NCBI GenBank assembly: GCA_032988165.1
Contig: JANTQF010000146.1
Span: 19,210 to 83,209 of the forward strand
Reading direction: 5' to 3'
Origin: Emmonsiellopsis sp. PD_33
Taxonomy: Eukaryota > Ascomycota > Eurotiomycetes > Onygenales > Ajellomycetaceae
Length of the DNA stretch: 64,000 nt
Position 1 is the stretch's first letter; each line of letters starts with the position of its first letter. The notes below the pieces were generated by a model, which made no database searches, was not told where the DNA came from, and worked only from the letters and a program-made list of their open reading frames with translations. Positions 34,155 through 45,751 of the stretch are shown piece after piece. The translations under genes and the position numbers were made by a program.

Positions 34155-34320
34155 ATTCTGCGGTTTAGGCTGTAGGTGCTGGTCTGCGCTTGGTATGCCG
34201 GTTGAACTTCGGATTGCTTAAAGTTTTGGATGCTGAGAATGATGGGAAAGGAGAACTAGAGTGAGATGATTTATCGAGGATTAAATAAAATTCGAGTCTG
34301 TGATTTACCTTGCTTCACTG

Positions 34321-34704
34321 TCATTCAACTCTTCCTCGAATGGACTCGTCAAATGCGTCGGCGGCAAGTGATACGCACCGGGCTCACCCTGGTGGACTCG
34401 TTCAATCACTCCAAGAATGGCAGTTGACGTAGACCATGGGAGGACCGTCGAGCGGCTCAACGGGAGCATGCAGCATCAAGATGCAATGTCTAATCGTGTG
34501 GCTGTGATGGAGGGGCTGAACGCGGGTGCGGCGAAAGCTAAGCCATGACTGGGTATATACCATAGTAGGTTGCGTGGGAATGCTTTCTGGAAATGAGTTT
34601 AGCAAGGATGAGCAGTGGTTGAGGTGATTCGCCAACGTCATCAACGATAGGCTGTCATTTGAGAAATAATGAGAGCTATTTCCAGCGGATTGAGGGAGTG
34701 GCAT
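34321..34704 (-). pseudogene. Possible decayed or partial coding region
   Basis: A frame from 34704 reads plausible protein (QPTMVYTQSWLSFRR, HTIRHCILMLHAPVEP, VYVNCHSWSD) and stops at 34402. The next frame, overlapping and shifted by one base, continues as GEPGAYHLPPTHLTSPFEE up to a GTAAAT donor near 34311. The one-base offset suggests a frameshift in a former gene, or an intron I cannot place. No family recognised. It lies upstream of the WW-like gene on the same strand. Confidence 0.3.
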
Positions 34705-34847
34705 CCAATGGCTGGTGTCGGCTTAGAAATGCATAGATGCGGATGCAAGGAGTGATACATTAATAGGCTGACTGTTTGACACTGAACAGGTCCTTAGCAT
34801 ATATACATGTGAGATATCAAAAGGAATTGTCCAACTCAGATTCAAGT

Positions 34848-35636
34848 TTACAACTTCACCTTCGGCTGCCTCGACACTTCCCTGCTATGCACATAACTAA
34901 TCTTCTTAAACCCCTCCACCGCCTCCCCATACAACTCTGATCTCAACACCCCATAAACCCCCATCTTCGCCTTGGCCTTCCACTTCTCCGCGTACTCCAA
35001 AGCCTTCTCAAGCATCTCCTCCGGCGCCGCAACCTCATCCACAATCCCATCCTTCAGCGCCTCCTTGCCCGTAAACTTGTGCGCTTGCAAAAGCACCTTC
35101 CTCGCCACCTGAGGTGACAGTTTGCTTCGTAGCAATGCGCCCATGCCGTCAAAATGCAAACCAAGGTTTGCGGGCGGCATGCTCCAATAGCCACGGGAGG
35201 AGTTCATGATGCGGTAATCGTGGGCCATGGTGAGCAGACAAGCGCCCCCAAAGACGTGGCCCGTTATGAGGCAGATGGTTGGGAAGGGGAAGTCGAGGAT
35301 TGTGTGGAGGAGCGGGTAGAAGCCGTCTGTACTTGCGAAGGGGTTCTTTTCCCGCTCGTCTAGGTCCAGGCCCTGTTACAGGGTTTAGTATGGGTTTGGA
35401 TATAGATTTACTGCGAGTTCGATTTGGATAATGCTCACGGTGCAGAAGAATTTGGTATCATTTCCTCGAAGTATTACAGCTCCCTCCGTGTCTGGTCCCA
35501 ATGCGCGTTCAACATCTCGAAACGCCCTGATTAGGGTCTGTGCGAAGGGGACGGTGATGCGGTTCTCAGGGGGCTTCTGCATTGTGAGAATGTAGATGTT
35601 TCCCCGACGCTCGACGGTTAGGTTTTCGTAGGACAT
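34848..35636 (-). CDS. Enoyl-CoA hydratase/isomerase (crotonase) family protein (240 aa)
   Basis: Crotonase-fold enzyme, probably acting on enoyl-CoA esters in beta-oxidation. Exons 35636-35439 and 35372-34848 (198+525 nt = 241 codons), joined in phase 0 with donor GTGAGC and acceptor AACAG. Motifs: VILRGNDTKFFCTGLDL (oxyanion-hole strand), TICLITGHVFGGACLLTMAHDYRIM (second oxyanion hole with GG), and EALKDGIVDEV. The position-144-type Glu of true hydratases is not obvious, so isomerase activity (delta3,delta2-enoyl-CoA isomerase) is as likely. It ends in VKL, which is not a classic PTS1. At 240 aa it is a little shorter than usual. Transcribed away from acyl-CoA oxidase 2, with 634 bp between starts. 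Confidence 0.88.
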
Positions 35637-36270
35637 GATGGGAACTTTTGAATCAATCCAGCGCAGATTTGGGGATGTTTCGCTGATATCAAGAAAGAGT
35701 AGTAGTATGTTTGTGCCTGTTGCTGTATGGGTAAATTCAAAATCTGGAGATGAATAAATTCATTAGAGGGGGGCGCTCAGCCCCATATCTGCCAGCTCCA
35801 TAGCTTCCCCTCAAGTTTATGTCCATCTCTTGCCATCATCAGCGTCATTGTCCTGCATTCTGTGGGTTGTTGAGGAGGAAACATGCTCGGCCTTGCAAGT
35901 TCACGCTGTTCGGCGATTCTTCAGGAATATTTCCTCTTCGGGAAATCGCCGAAATGCCGGGCCGGGCGAGTCAGCATTCTTCCCCACACTTGTTTCTCCA
36001 AAGAATCCAAAGAATGCCGAGCAGTCCTCGCCACGGAAATGGAAGATGCTGTGAGGACCGGCAATGGCCCCGGTAAAGGGGCTTGGATGGCCAATTAACA
36101 GTGGACGCCCGGCAATTCTGGCTGTTGCTTCTTCGGCACCAAACGCTGGGAGTGGTGTGATGTTCAATTCTTCAACTTCACCTTTTGGACGCAGTTTATA
36201 TGAAGATCCAATTGCAGCTTTAGCACTGTGTATCACGCCAATTGAATAGACAACCCTATCAACGGCAGCC
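35637..36270. other. Divergent promoter, enoyl-CoA hydratase / acyl-CoA oxidase 2
   Basis: 634 bp between start codons. The arrangement would allow shared control of two beta-oxidation steps. I found no exact CCTCGG here. A 194-codon minus-strand open frame overlapping it (35901-36485) is a shadow of the oxidase exon. Confidence 0.5.
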
Positions 36271-38520
36271 ATGGCAGCTCGAAACATCAGCAACGATGTC
36301 CCCGAAACCCCCTTCTCTGTTTTCCTATGGGGCGGGAAGGAGAAGTTCGACGCCCGCAAGGAAATCCTACGGGTGATGACCGCCAACCCCGTTTTCTCCA
36401 AGACGGCGGTCACAATCCCATCCCTTGCGAGAAAAGATGCCTGGAAGAGAGCTGTCGGCCAGGCGAAGGAATTGATTGCGGTCAAGCACCAGGAGAAATG
36501 GACTGGGCCTCAGTTCCGTGAGGCAATCCGGATGTTGGACTATTTCTTGCCTGTTCAACCTCAGTTCAGGAGTATGTAAATGTTCCACAATATTAAGTGA
36601 CGGTTTGGTTGCTAACATGGTCTGGCAGTTTTCATGTCGAATTTGGAACGACAGATGTCAGACGAGCAAAAGGCCATCTGGATCCCCAAAACCGAAAGGT
36701 TCGAGATTTTGGGCTCATATGCGCAAACTGAACTGGGCCACGGCTCTAATGTGAGGGGACTTGAGACCACCGCTACTTTCGATAAAAACACAGACGAATT
36801 TGTGATCAACTCCCCAACAGTGAGCAGTACCAAGTACTGGATCGGAGCCACCGGGATATGGGCGACACATTCAATTGTCGTTGCCCGTCTAATCGTCGAT
36901 GGCAAGGAATACGGTAACCACCTCTTCCTTACGCAGTTGCGTAATCTGGATACGCAGGAGTTAATGCCGGGTGTGGAAATTTATGAAATGGGCCCCAAAG
37001 TATTCCAGGGTATGGTTGGTGTGGACAATGGAGCTATGCAGTTCCACAATGTCAGAGTTCCTAGGTCTCAGATGCTGGCAAGGAATGCCCAAGTGCTACG
37101 GGATGGAACCTATGTTCCGCCAAAGAACACGAAGCATTCGTATGGATCTATGGTTACCGTGCGAGCAATCATGGCAGAAATCACAGGCTATGATCTACTC
37201 AAGGCCGTTGCGGTGGCATACCATTATACCACGTTCCGAAGACAATTCGCAAAGAATGGACAAAAGGAGGAGACGAAGGTTTTTGACTATGCTAGCGTTA
37301 AATATAGATTGCTCCCCCTTCTTGCAAAGGTATGATTCTCCAGCCTGGCACCAAATAGTTACCAGCGCTGGGTATAGACTGACGCTTGATTCTATCTCAT
37401 AGGGAACCGCCCTCGTCCTCGTGGGCCAAAACATCAAGCGTGCCTTTGACGAATACACGGAAAATTACCTTAAAACCGGCAATACATCACAGCTGGAAGA
37501 TCTTCACCTTCAGACAGTCGGTGCTAAAGTATATTCCACCCACATTACTGCACACGGTGTAGAAACGTGTCGACTCGCCTGTGGCGGTCACGGATACAAC
37601 GCCTTATCAGGATTCGGGCGGATGTATGCACACACCGTCAACTCCATGACATACGAAGGAGACAACTATGTAATTGCTCAACAGGTTCCACGAGCAATTG
37701 TCAAGCATTACAATGCGTACGTTCCAACCCCCCCCAAATATTCTTGCCCATATCTAAATAAACACGAATACTCACAACCTACAGCAAATCCGAAACCACC
37801 GTCCCCAGCCTCTCCTATCTCTCCTTCCTCCGCTACCCAGAGCGCAGCAGCAAGCTTTCCGTCTCGTCTGAATCAGACTGGTTCAAGCCGGAAAACCAGC
37901 AATGGGTTCTCGAACAGAGGCTAGCCACGCTCGTCTCCCTACATATGGAGGCTACCAAAAAGGGCAAAGATACCAGTTTCACCGTGCACGAGCTTACAAT
38001 GGCACATTGTGACTTTGTCTACTGGCGGGGATTCTGGGACGTAATTGGCAGAGCGGCCGGGTCATCGTTCGCGACGGAGCTAGAGGGACTGGCACAAGTG
38101 GTGAGTTTTATCTTGATTTCATCTCTACCAATCCCCTATATATATCTTGACATGGATCTAATCCCCCCCTTTTTTTTTCACGCACAGTTCTCCCTCTCCA
38201 TCCTCCAATCCGCACACAAGGACATCTATGCCCCACACGCCCTAACCGCCAGCCAACGCGCGAGCCTCTCATCCGCCTCCGACACCGCCATCGAGAAGCT
38301 TTCTGGCTACTCGAAGGGCATCATTGATGCTTATGGCTTTACGGAATTTGAGATGGATAGCGCGCTGGCTAGGTCGAAGATGGACCCGTATCAGGCGCTG
38401 TTTGAGGGGGCGAGGAATAGTGAGATGAATAATATGCGCGATTTTTGGCCGGAGATTGTGGATGCGAGGAAGATTTGGGGGAGGTTGGATGAGCAGGAGA
38501 AGGGGAGGGCGAAGTTGTAA
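36271..38520 (+). CDS. Peroxisomal acyl-CoA oxidase 2 (654 aa)
   Basis: Second acyl-CoA oxidase of the window, clearly different from the one at 19-22 kb. Exons 36271-36571, 36629-37329, 37403-37716, 37785-38100 and 38188-38520 (1965 nt = 655 codons), phases agreeing. Motifs: LWGGKEKFDARKEIL, YAQTELGHGSNVRGLETTA, YHYTTFRRQFAKNG, VETCRLACGGHGYNALSG and the catalytic-Glu region MTYEGDNYVIAQQVPRA. The protein ends in AKL, a type 1 peroxisomal signal. The FAD, acyl-CoA and C-terminal helical domains are complete. It lies tail to tail with the Zn2Cys6 regulator gene (298 bp between stops). Chain-length preference cannot be read from sequence. Confidence 0.95.
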
Positions 38521-38818
38521 GCTGTAGGGTTGGTGAGGTTTTTGGAAATGTGTATGGTAGATTTGGGGTTGGTTGTTAGAAATCATTTTTAAAGTTATCT
38601 CTTTCCCTGGACATCGGGTATGAACGTAAGCTCAATGGTACGGTTAAAGTGGACATGGATATATAGGATGGATAAATGATATTTAGCCCCTTTGATTTTT
38701 CATTGGGGGAACACGGCTTCTCCAAATTATTTTCAAGTAACCCCCCCCCCATCCCCCCTTACCCCACTAACAAAGGAGATTAATTCAAAAAAGCCCAGAA
38801 ATAACTACCAATATTACA

Positions 38819-41225
38819 TCAAAAACTTAGCTCATCAATCCACTCCGTCATCCAATTATTCTGTCCCATTCCCTCATCCAATAGGTGAGAATACCCATCG
38901 AATATATCTGTAGGCACTCCTTGGTCGCCAGTAGTTCTGGTGATGGGAGGGGTAGGGCCTATAGTATGTGGAGGGGCAAACTGCTCATCGTCGTTTAATA
39001 TAGGATATTGAGTGAGCTGGGGGTGTTCATCAATTTGATCGGTCGGTAACAGTCCTGATATCTCTTCGTCATCATTGGGCAATGCGTGTGGCTCTTGTTC
39101 CCGTTCCTTGGTATGGCTAAAAGTACCTGCGTGCATGGCCGGGGAGGCGGCAGCAGCAACAACAGGCGCGGACCCAAATGTAATCTCATTCTGATTATTG
39201 AGATTACGATCAAATTTCGCAAGAACGCTTTCCACCCGATGGAAATTGCTCGTAACTTCCAATCCAAATGTATCGAAGAGTTCAATGGGGTGGAAAGAGA
39301 ATGTCTCAGTAGGAGTAGTGGAGGCATCACGAGAAGATGCGCCGCTAACCGCAGAGGACTCAAATGCCTTACGCAGCACTTGTATGTTTCGATAATTATT
39401 GGCGGCAGAGGGTGACCTTTCACCTAACGTCTTTAGCGCTGCTTCAATTGTCACTACCGCTGCCTGTGCTTCGGCCTTGAATGCTTCGATACGCCAACAG
39501 GATAACTGGAGGATCGCCGCCACAAGGAAGTGCCATGCATAGGCGCCTGCGAGAGAGTAGGTATGGTCTCTCAACTGAAAAGCCTCAAAAAGACGGGTAT
39601 TAATGGTAGACGCTACAATTGCAGCTGTGTTGGCAGGGACGAGTCTGAAGTTTGATCGTGGACGGAAAAGGATGGTAATGGCGGAGAAGAATGGGACATG
39701 GAGCTGTGCAATTTCATTGTCATATGGGCGTGAAGAACCGTCTGGGTTATATAGCCTTAGGGAGGGGGGAAGGTTGCGGATCCAATTAAGTAATTCACGT
39801 CCGATGGCATCCTTTGCCTCCAGGGAAGGAGTCCTGTTCCGTGTGACCAATTCGCTGAGGTTTCCGACAATTCCGCTAATGCTGACATAATGGACAAAAA
39901 TAAGAGACCTCCTGTCGTTCGGATTTAGGAAGTCATTGACGGTAGGGCGCTCAACGGTACAGTCGGCTAGATTTATCATCCTTGGTCGTCCATGGCCTGC
40001 AGCAATTGCACTATCTCGACACTAATATCCCGTAGTATAAGGTTAGAGGTTGTCTCTGATGGGTAGCTTATATTTATTGGAAATATGGGTGCTCACGTAT
40101 AACGTCCACCAAATTCTTCGACGCAAGCCAGCATGAGGTGTATTCGGGGAACACTTTCTGTGTAGGCCAGCTTGCTGAGCTAGATATATTCCCTGAGCCA
40201 CCCAAGCTCTCGATGATTTTAAGGACACATCCGTTGGCGAGGTAGGGTTCCACCATTGAAGCATACAAAGGGCAGCCAAGACAGTCAAAGGATTTCTCTC
40301 AAAGCCCGTATCTAGCAAGGCTTTGACTCGGGAGAAATATTCTTCGCTTGAGGCATAAGATGAAGCACCTTTCCTCATCTGTAAGCCGGCCAAAAACAAC
40401 GCCTGCAGTAAAAGGAATGATGGCGGGTTTGACGGAGACTCTCCAAGACACTCAAGATCAACGACGGGCATCCAAGTCCAGCATCTTTCGAAAAAGGCTT
40501 CGACTAGGCTCTGGCGGATTGCTACTGGTGGAAGGTCAAAGGCATTGTAGAGTTCCAAAACTTTCATTTCCCTTTCGGACAGCTGGAAGTTTTTCTCTTT
40601 TGAAGAGCCGTTCGAATGATCAAGGCCGGGAATATCGTCGAGGAGGACTGCGCTCCGGTTGATAAACGAGGCATTGCGGAAGCCATCAGAGCATATCTGA
40701 ACGGAAGACGCCGAAGGAGCTGGGGGGGTCACCGAAGGCACGAGTCCTTGTATAAAAACAAGCGGAGTTGGGGGTATATTCGAGGCGGTCGAATTTGAAT
40801 AAGAGTGAACAATAACGGATGTGTGGGATGTGTGTGGCTGGGAAGCTGCGACAGCCGGAGTATGAACGATTGAACGAGCGTCCTGGCTCCGACCCCTGTC
40901 GGGAATTCGTTGTGCCCGACGAACAGACGCTTTTTTCTTCCTCTGTTGCAATCTACATAATGATGAATCAATAACAATCTTCTTCCGGGATAGGGTAGAC
41001 AGGACGCACTTGCAGTCGTCTCCGTATGTGACACAGTTTGAGCACGGTCCTTTGCCCGGCCCAATATCACAGCGGACTGCATCCAGTCGAGATAGTCAGC
41101 ATCTAGTTATTCTATGGCTGAGGATGCCTATAGCTCTCACCCTTCCTACTATGGCATTTTTCGCAAGCTCTCCTCAGGCGGGGGGACTGCGTATCGTGCG
41201 GGTTGTAACCATAGAAATTGAACAT
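38819..41225 (-). CDS. Zn(II)2Cys6 fungal transcription factor (736 aa)
   Basis: Nuclear regulator of the binuclear zinc-cluster class with a fungal_trans middle region. Exons 41225-41141, 41076-41010, 40952-40097 and 40021-38819 (85+67+856+1203 nt = 737 codons). The six-cysteine motif is split over two introns and is rebuilt only by splicing: CEKCHSRKVRC, then GPCSNCVTYGDDC, followed by a basic linker QQRKKKASVRRAQR. The middle homology region contains LVEAFFERCWTWMPVVD, LAALCMLQWWNPTSP, WVAQGIYLAQQAGLHRK and RRRIWWTLY. The C terminus is acidic (NDDEEISGLLP, WMTEWIDELSF), typical of an activation domain. Start is the ATG giving MFNFYGYNPH; no upstream ATG is in frame. Its place beside peroxisomal genes suggests a pathway-specific regulator, by inference. 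Confidence 0.92.
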
Positions 41226-42320
41226 ACTGAAGGAAGGCCAAGTACTGCTCTCGGAGCTGATACGGAAAAAATATGAGTTTTTGTCCAAGAGAAGTCTTGG
41301 ACCCTGAGTCTTCGGCAATAGCACGAAACATTTTTGGAGGGATGCGGGGAAATTAGCCAAACTCCTTTGGGCATAATCCCGAGAGAGCCCGGCTTAGCGC
41401 AAAGCTGGAGAGACCGGCAATTTTAGGCCATGCCCTTCCAGCCAGTGGCCAACAGTTGTGTAGCGGACGCGGGTATCATGATGCCTTTGCTCGAGTATTA
41501 TGAGGCTGTCGAGGAGACTGGGAGCTGACAAGAGGCTGGCTTTATTGCCACAATCATCCATTATTGCACACGAACATCAACATCTTCAGTGGGTCGAAGT
41601 GAACATTCCAACCGAACAGGTGGGAATAAAGGGCGGCAATTGATTTGTATATTGGACTGCCTGACACGCATTTTTCTGTCCATTTGATTGAAGCAGCTCA
41701 GAACCTATCTGGCTTGCCCTCAGTTGGCTGACGAGAATGATGGCTGAGAGGGCGCGCCAAAAGCAATAAAATGGTCAATTAAACGATATTAGCCACCATG
41801 ATACCCCGATGGGCTGAAATTTCAACGGATATACGTGTCAAAAGCACGTCCTGACGAGGTGTTTTCATCTTGTGGCCCTCCTGATTGCGAGTTTGAATGA
41901 TGGATGTCCAAATGAAGCCGGAAAGGTGAAAAGGGGGTGTTAAGCTGAGTAATCACGCGGCGGGTAAACCTGCCTTCCCGATCAGCACCTCCTCGGCTCA
42001 ACTTTCCCCACCACACAGGCTTTCCAACCTCACAAAAATCTCCCAACGACATCAGAATTGGATATCTCAACCAACTACAAGACCGAACCACCACTACCCA
42101 CGGTTCTTTGATCTCAGCCACTGATTCCGCGAGAATCCCTCAGTTCGACGTCATCCTGTGAAGACCTCCTCCCGACGCATCTACCAACCACGCGATTTTA
42201 CCCGCCAACCATCACCACAGACTGTTTCGTGGGGCCATCGAATCGGTGACGAGCGGCGGATCATATATAAAATCTCAATAGCAAAGGACTGGTCAGGCAG
42301 AAGACATAAAAAGGAACAAA
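41226..42320. other. Divergent promoter, Zn2Cys6 regulator / eIF3k
   Basis: 1.1 kb between start codons, no supported gene. A CCTCGG occurs at 41991-41996 close to the unrelated eIF3k gene, a useful reminder of the chance frequency of this word. Confidence 0.45.
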
Positions 42321-43434
42321 ATGGCTGCGTTCGACAAGTGCAAGACGAGACCGGCGCATATCGACGCCATCCTGAACGGCTTGGACAGATATAACCCCGA
42401 GACGACAACCACCTTCCAGGATTATGTTGTGCAGCAGTGCGAGGACCGGACGTTTGATTGCTATGCCAACTTGGCGTTGCTGAAACTGTGAGTGTTTATT
42501 TGGATCTTTATTCTCGGACAGCTTTACATTCTACGTTTTACGTGACTGGCGATTATACGCACGCTTTGATGGCCATTTTACGCCTTTCCTCTCGCGCACC
42601 CTTTCCAATAGCTTTGATACTATGATGAACAAGAAATTTCTTTTTCATTCACGTTTCCTATTAGCTTACTCTGTCCCCCGGTGAAAATCGGGTACGAGGG
42701 CATGGAGATACGAAATTCTTAACCTGAACTACCATCCCGTCCCCTCTGGGGCATGAAATTCCTCGCCAGTTTTGCAAAGATTGCAGAGAGCAATGCTGAC
42801 AGTTTATGCCTCGCGCGGCAATGAAATAATTTGCAGCTACCAATTCAACCCCCACCTCCTTCACACCGAAACAACGACCAACATCCTCGCCAAGGCGCTG
42901 ACTGTCTTCCCCTCCCCCGCCTTCTCCCTCTCCCTTGCTCTCCTCCCCGCACACACCCAGCCTTTCGGCTCTTCGACATCCTCCTCGAACCTCCCCATCC
43001 AGACTTCCGATTTTGTTGAGTCAGTCCAAAAACTCGCCCGTCTCTCTACTCTCCTTGAATCCGCACAATACGCCCTCTTCTGGTCAACCCTCAACTCGGA
43101 TGACCTCTACGCCGATCTTGTCGCGGACGTCGCAGGTTTCGAAGAGCTCGTCCGCGTCCGCATTGCTGTCGAAGTTGGCAAGGCGTTCCGGGAAGTCAGT
43201 GCAGAGGTTCTTGCTCAATGGCTTGACCTGAGCAGCTTGGAGGCGCTGGAGAAGTTTGTTATTGACGTTTGCGGATGGGAGGTTGATAAGAGCGCTGGTT
43301 CGGATCTCAAGAGCGTTGTTATCAGAGTGCCTAAGAACAAGGAGAATGAGGCTAGAGGGGAGATTAAGGGGGAGAAGGTGGGCATAGAGATGTTCGGACG
43401 GGTGCTTCGGAGAGGTTTCGAGCAGCCTGCCTGA
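42321..43434 (+). CDS. Translation initiation factor eIF3 subunit k (254 aa)
   Basis: Non-core subunit of eIF3, cytosolic, binding the 40S ribosome during initiation. Exons 42321-42487 and 42837-43434 (167+598 nt = 255 codons). The intron is long (349 nt), with donor GTGAGT and acceptor TTGCAG, and the junction recreates LALLKL-YQFNPH. The N-terminal HAM/HEAT-like helices read [18 protein letters not shown] and [20 protein letters not shown]; the middle reads [25 protein letters not shown] and [14 protein letters not shown]; the C-terminal winged-helix part includes [18 protein letters not shown] and ends [11 protein letters not shown]. Length fits Aspergillus orthologues (human is 218 aa). 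An expected single-copy housekeeping gene. Confidence 0.95.
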
Positions 43435-43961
43435 TTTCTATGTCTTTCTTTTTTTCTTCTACCTCTTTTTCTCATGTAACGTTTCCTTTTTTTTCCTTTA
43501 TGCTTTACGCACTTCGGTGAAAATCATGCCTTTGCTATTTACTTTTTTTAAGGTCTCCAAATTTCCATTTTTCTTACTTATCGTCGGAAATAACGGCTTC
43601 TCTTTTTTATTCATGTGTGGAAATACATCACGAATTAGAAGGGTGGAAAAAAAGCGACGCAACGAATCAAGATATATAATCCTTTACTCTATTTCCTTTC
43701 TGCTATGATCGGATGCGTTGATTTCATCCGGATCTCAATTCCTTTATCAGGGCAAAGGACGAAGGAGTATGGGAAGTATATAAACTGTACGATGCACGAT
43801 AAGGCCAGCGGTACTCTGCTTTGGTGATCTCACGGATGGTCAGATATAATTGTTAGATAATTTGTATTTTCATGATGCCATTTTTATACGTGCATGTATC
43901 CCACCCCTATCCATCGCAGGATCCAAAACATCCAAAACATGCATAAATCAAAACAGAGATT
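43435..43961. other. Convergent 3' intergenic region
   Basis: 527 bp, T-rich just after the eIF3k stop, between it and the stop of the Tsr4-like gene. No gene seen. Confidence 0.5.
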
Positions 43962-45377
43962 CTATTTCCCCGCAATCCGCTCTTCCCACTGAACACCCAC
44001 CCACTCCTCCCTCCACCCCAACACACCCTCCTGCTCCAATCCACAGTTCCCCGCACAAACCCCCAATATCACAGTCCCCCACTCCATGCCCGCATCATCG
44101 TTAGGCCCAAGACCAATCCCCTCGCGTCCCTCCTCAAGCACAGCAATCGCATGCGGAACAAGCTGCACTTCAAACACGCGCTCGCGCCCACAGCTCTCAC
44201 AGCGTGGGATTCTATTCTTGCTACCTGCGCCGCTGGATAGCTTGATATGCGACTGGCCGCCGTTGCCGGTAGAAGAAGAGGAGGGGAACAGTTTCCCGAC
44301 TGCGTCGCTGGTGGAATAGAGGAGTGGTGTTCCGCGGAATTCGTAGCGGAGTACTTGCTCCGGGTTATGCGCTAGACGGGATGAGAAACGCATGAAGGAT
44401 TTGTCTAGGACGGATTCGAAGGTGTCTTTGGGTTCTGCGGAGGTTGTTGTTGTTGATTCCTCTTCGACGGTTACGTTCTGGGTCGTTGGTAAGGGGGATG
44501 AAGGGCGGGAGAGGGTTTCGTATTCCGCGTCAAGGTGGAAGTGTGGGTATGGTGTTGGGAAGGCGGATTGCGCGGGCCATGGGAGTTGTGGGCCGGCTGC
44601 TACTTTGGCTGGTTTCGAAGGGGGTGGTGATGAGGAGAGGCGGGCCTTTTCGGCGAAGGTTTCGGAGAGGGTTTCAATAGGTGGAGATAAAGGGTTTTGA
44701 GGGGGCTTCGCTGCCAGAGTTGAGGGCGGGGAGAGTGAGGCGAATGGGTTTGCTGGGCTAGTTGGAGAGGCGGAGGAGGAGAAGGGATTCAGATTTGCGG
44801 ATTGGCCCTGGGTAGATGGGGCTGCGCCGAACAGGCTGGCACCGAGATCCTGCTTGGGCTTTTGTTCTGCCGCTGGTGAAGGTTTTGGGGTATCTTCTTC
44901 CTGTTTTCGCTGGCTGTCCTGTTGTTGTTTTGAAGAGCTGATGATTTTATGTTTCTTTACCCCGCGCAGCGCCCGTAAACTGCCGGGCTTCCTTGTGCAG
45001 GTCTTCCTTGGACATCCAAAGATGTAAAGCCATCGCTCGTCGTTGGGGAAGTGTTCGGGAAGGTCGCCATTCAGTTGCAGAAGCAGCAGCATGGGGTTAT
45101 TGCAGACTTTGCATTTGGCAAATTCGCCTGGTGGCGGGGTCGCGGGGTCAAGCCATGTCTGAATATTCAAAACAATCAGCATTGATTTGGGACAACAAAT
45201 CATGAGAGCACAATTTGACAAGAATAAACAAGTGGAAAGATAGCATACCGGCCATCCACCGAGGTGGCTGATAGAATCATCTGACGCTTCCTCCGCCGCA
45301 TAGCCCAGGAGAACTGAGGTTTCGGTGTAGTCTCCCGCATCGTCCATGCCGGACGAGTCACTATCGTAAGGATCCAT
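43962..45377 (-). CDS. TSR4: Tsr4/PDCD2-like ribosome biogenesis protein (441 aa)
   Basis: PDCD2-family protein; yeast Tsr4 is a dedicated chaperone of ribosomal protein uS5 (Rps2) and is needed for 20S rRNA maturation. Exons 45377-45249 and 45158-43962 (129+1197 nt = 442 codons), phase 0; donor GTATGC, acceptor TTCAG. The start at MDPYDSDSSGMDD was chosen over the upstream continuation because the latter lacks family resemblance. Signature: VLLGYA near the N terminus, HLGGWP-TWLDPATPPP, CKVCNNPMLLLLQLNGDLP, ERWLYIFGCPRKTC. A low-complexity Ser/Pro/Gln linker follows, then the PDCD2_C domain (YEFRGTPLLYST, RIPRCESCGRERVFEVQLVP, EWGTVILGVCAGNC). Short divergent promoter with the F-box/ankyrin gene. 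Confidence 0.93.
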   Translation of the reverse strand: MDPYDSDSSGMDDAGDYTETSVLLGYAAEEASDDSISHLGGWPVCYLSTCLFLSNCALMICCPKSMLIVLNIQTWLDPATPPPGEFAKCKVCNNPMLLLLQLNGDLPEHFPNDERWLYIFGCPRKTCTRKPGSLRALRGVKKHKIISSSKQQQDSQRKQEEDTPKPSPAAEQKPKQDLGASLFGAAPSTQGQSANLNPFSSSASPTSPANPFASLSPPSTLAAKPPQNPLSPPIETLSETFAEKARLSSSPPPSKPAKVAAGPQLPWPAQSAFPTPYPHFHLDAEYETLSRPSSPLPTTQNVTVEEESTTTTSAEPKDTFESVLDKSFMRFSSRLAHNPEQVLRYEFRGTPLLYSTSDAVGKLFPSSSSTGNGGQSHIKLSSGAGSKNRIPRCESCGRERVFEVQLVPHAIAVLEEGREGIGLGPNDDAGMEWGTVILGVCAGNCGLEQEGVLGWREEWVGVQWEERIAGK

Positions 45378-45751
45378 TATGGAACAATTGAAGGGGCAAA
45401 ATATGGCCCTCACAAAGCGTCGTATTCCCAAGTGTGCTGCTTCACGCTGGAAGAGAAATGCGGGATGTTCGATGTCCGGCTTCAAGATTTCCACATTTGG
45501 CAGAAAAATAACCTTTTCAGAGTTCCATGTCACGTGAGCCGATTGATAAGATAAGGGCTAACCACATACACACATACATCCTCCCCCTTTCCTGCCCGGC
45601 TTCACCACCACGCCTTCTTAGCCGTATATCTTGTTGACATCTTCTCAGACAGGCCGTTTACCATGTTGAATTGGTTTGCAAACACACAGAAGGTAAACAT
45701 ATATACTATGCCGCCCGTCTCCAATCACTGGCCGCACTATCACGATACGTC
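45378..45751. other. Divergent promoter, Tsr4-like / F-box-ankyrin gene
   Basis: 374 bp between the two start codons. An upstream ATG at 45663 opens a frame that runs into a GTAAAC sequence and does not splice in phase to the F-box gene. Confidence 0.4.

Noticed and set aside
35901..36485. 194-codon minus-strand open frame at the start of acyl-CoA oxidase 2
   Set aside because: It overlaps the certain first exon of the oxidase in antisense and matches no family.
41991..41996. CCTCGG upstream of eIF3k
   Set aside because: Housekeeping translation gene with no fatty-acid link; treated as a chance match.
45663..45692. Upstream start MLNWFANTQK for the F-box/ankyrin gene
   Set aside because: The following GTAAAC donor does not join in phase to the F-box frame with any visible acceptor.
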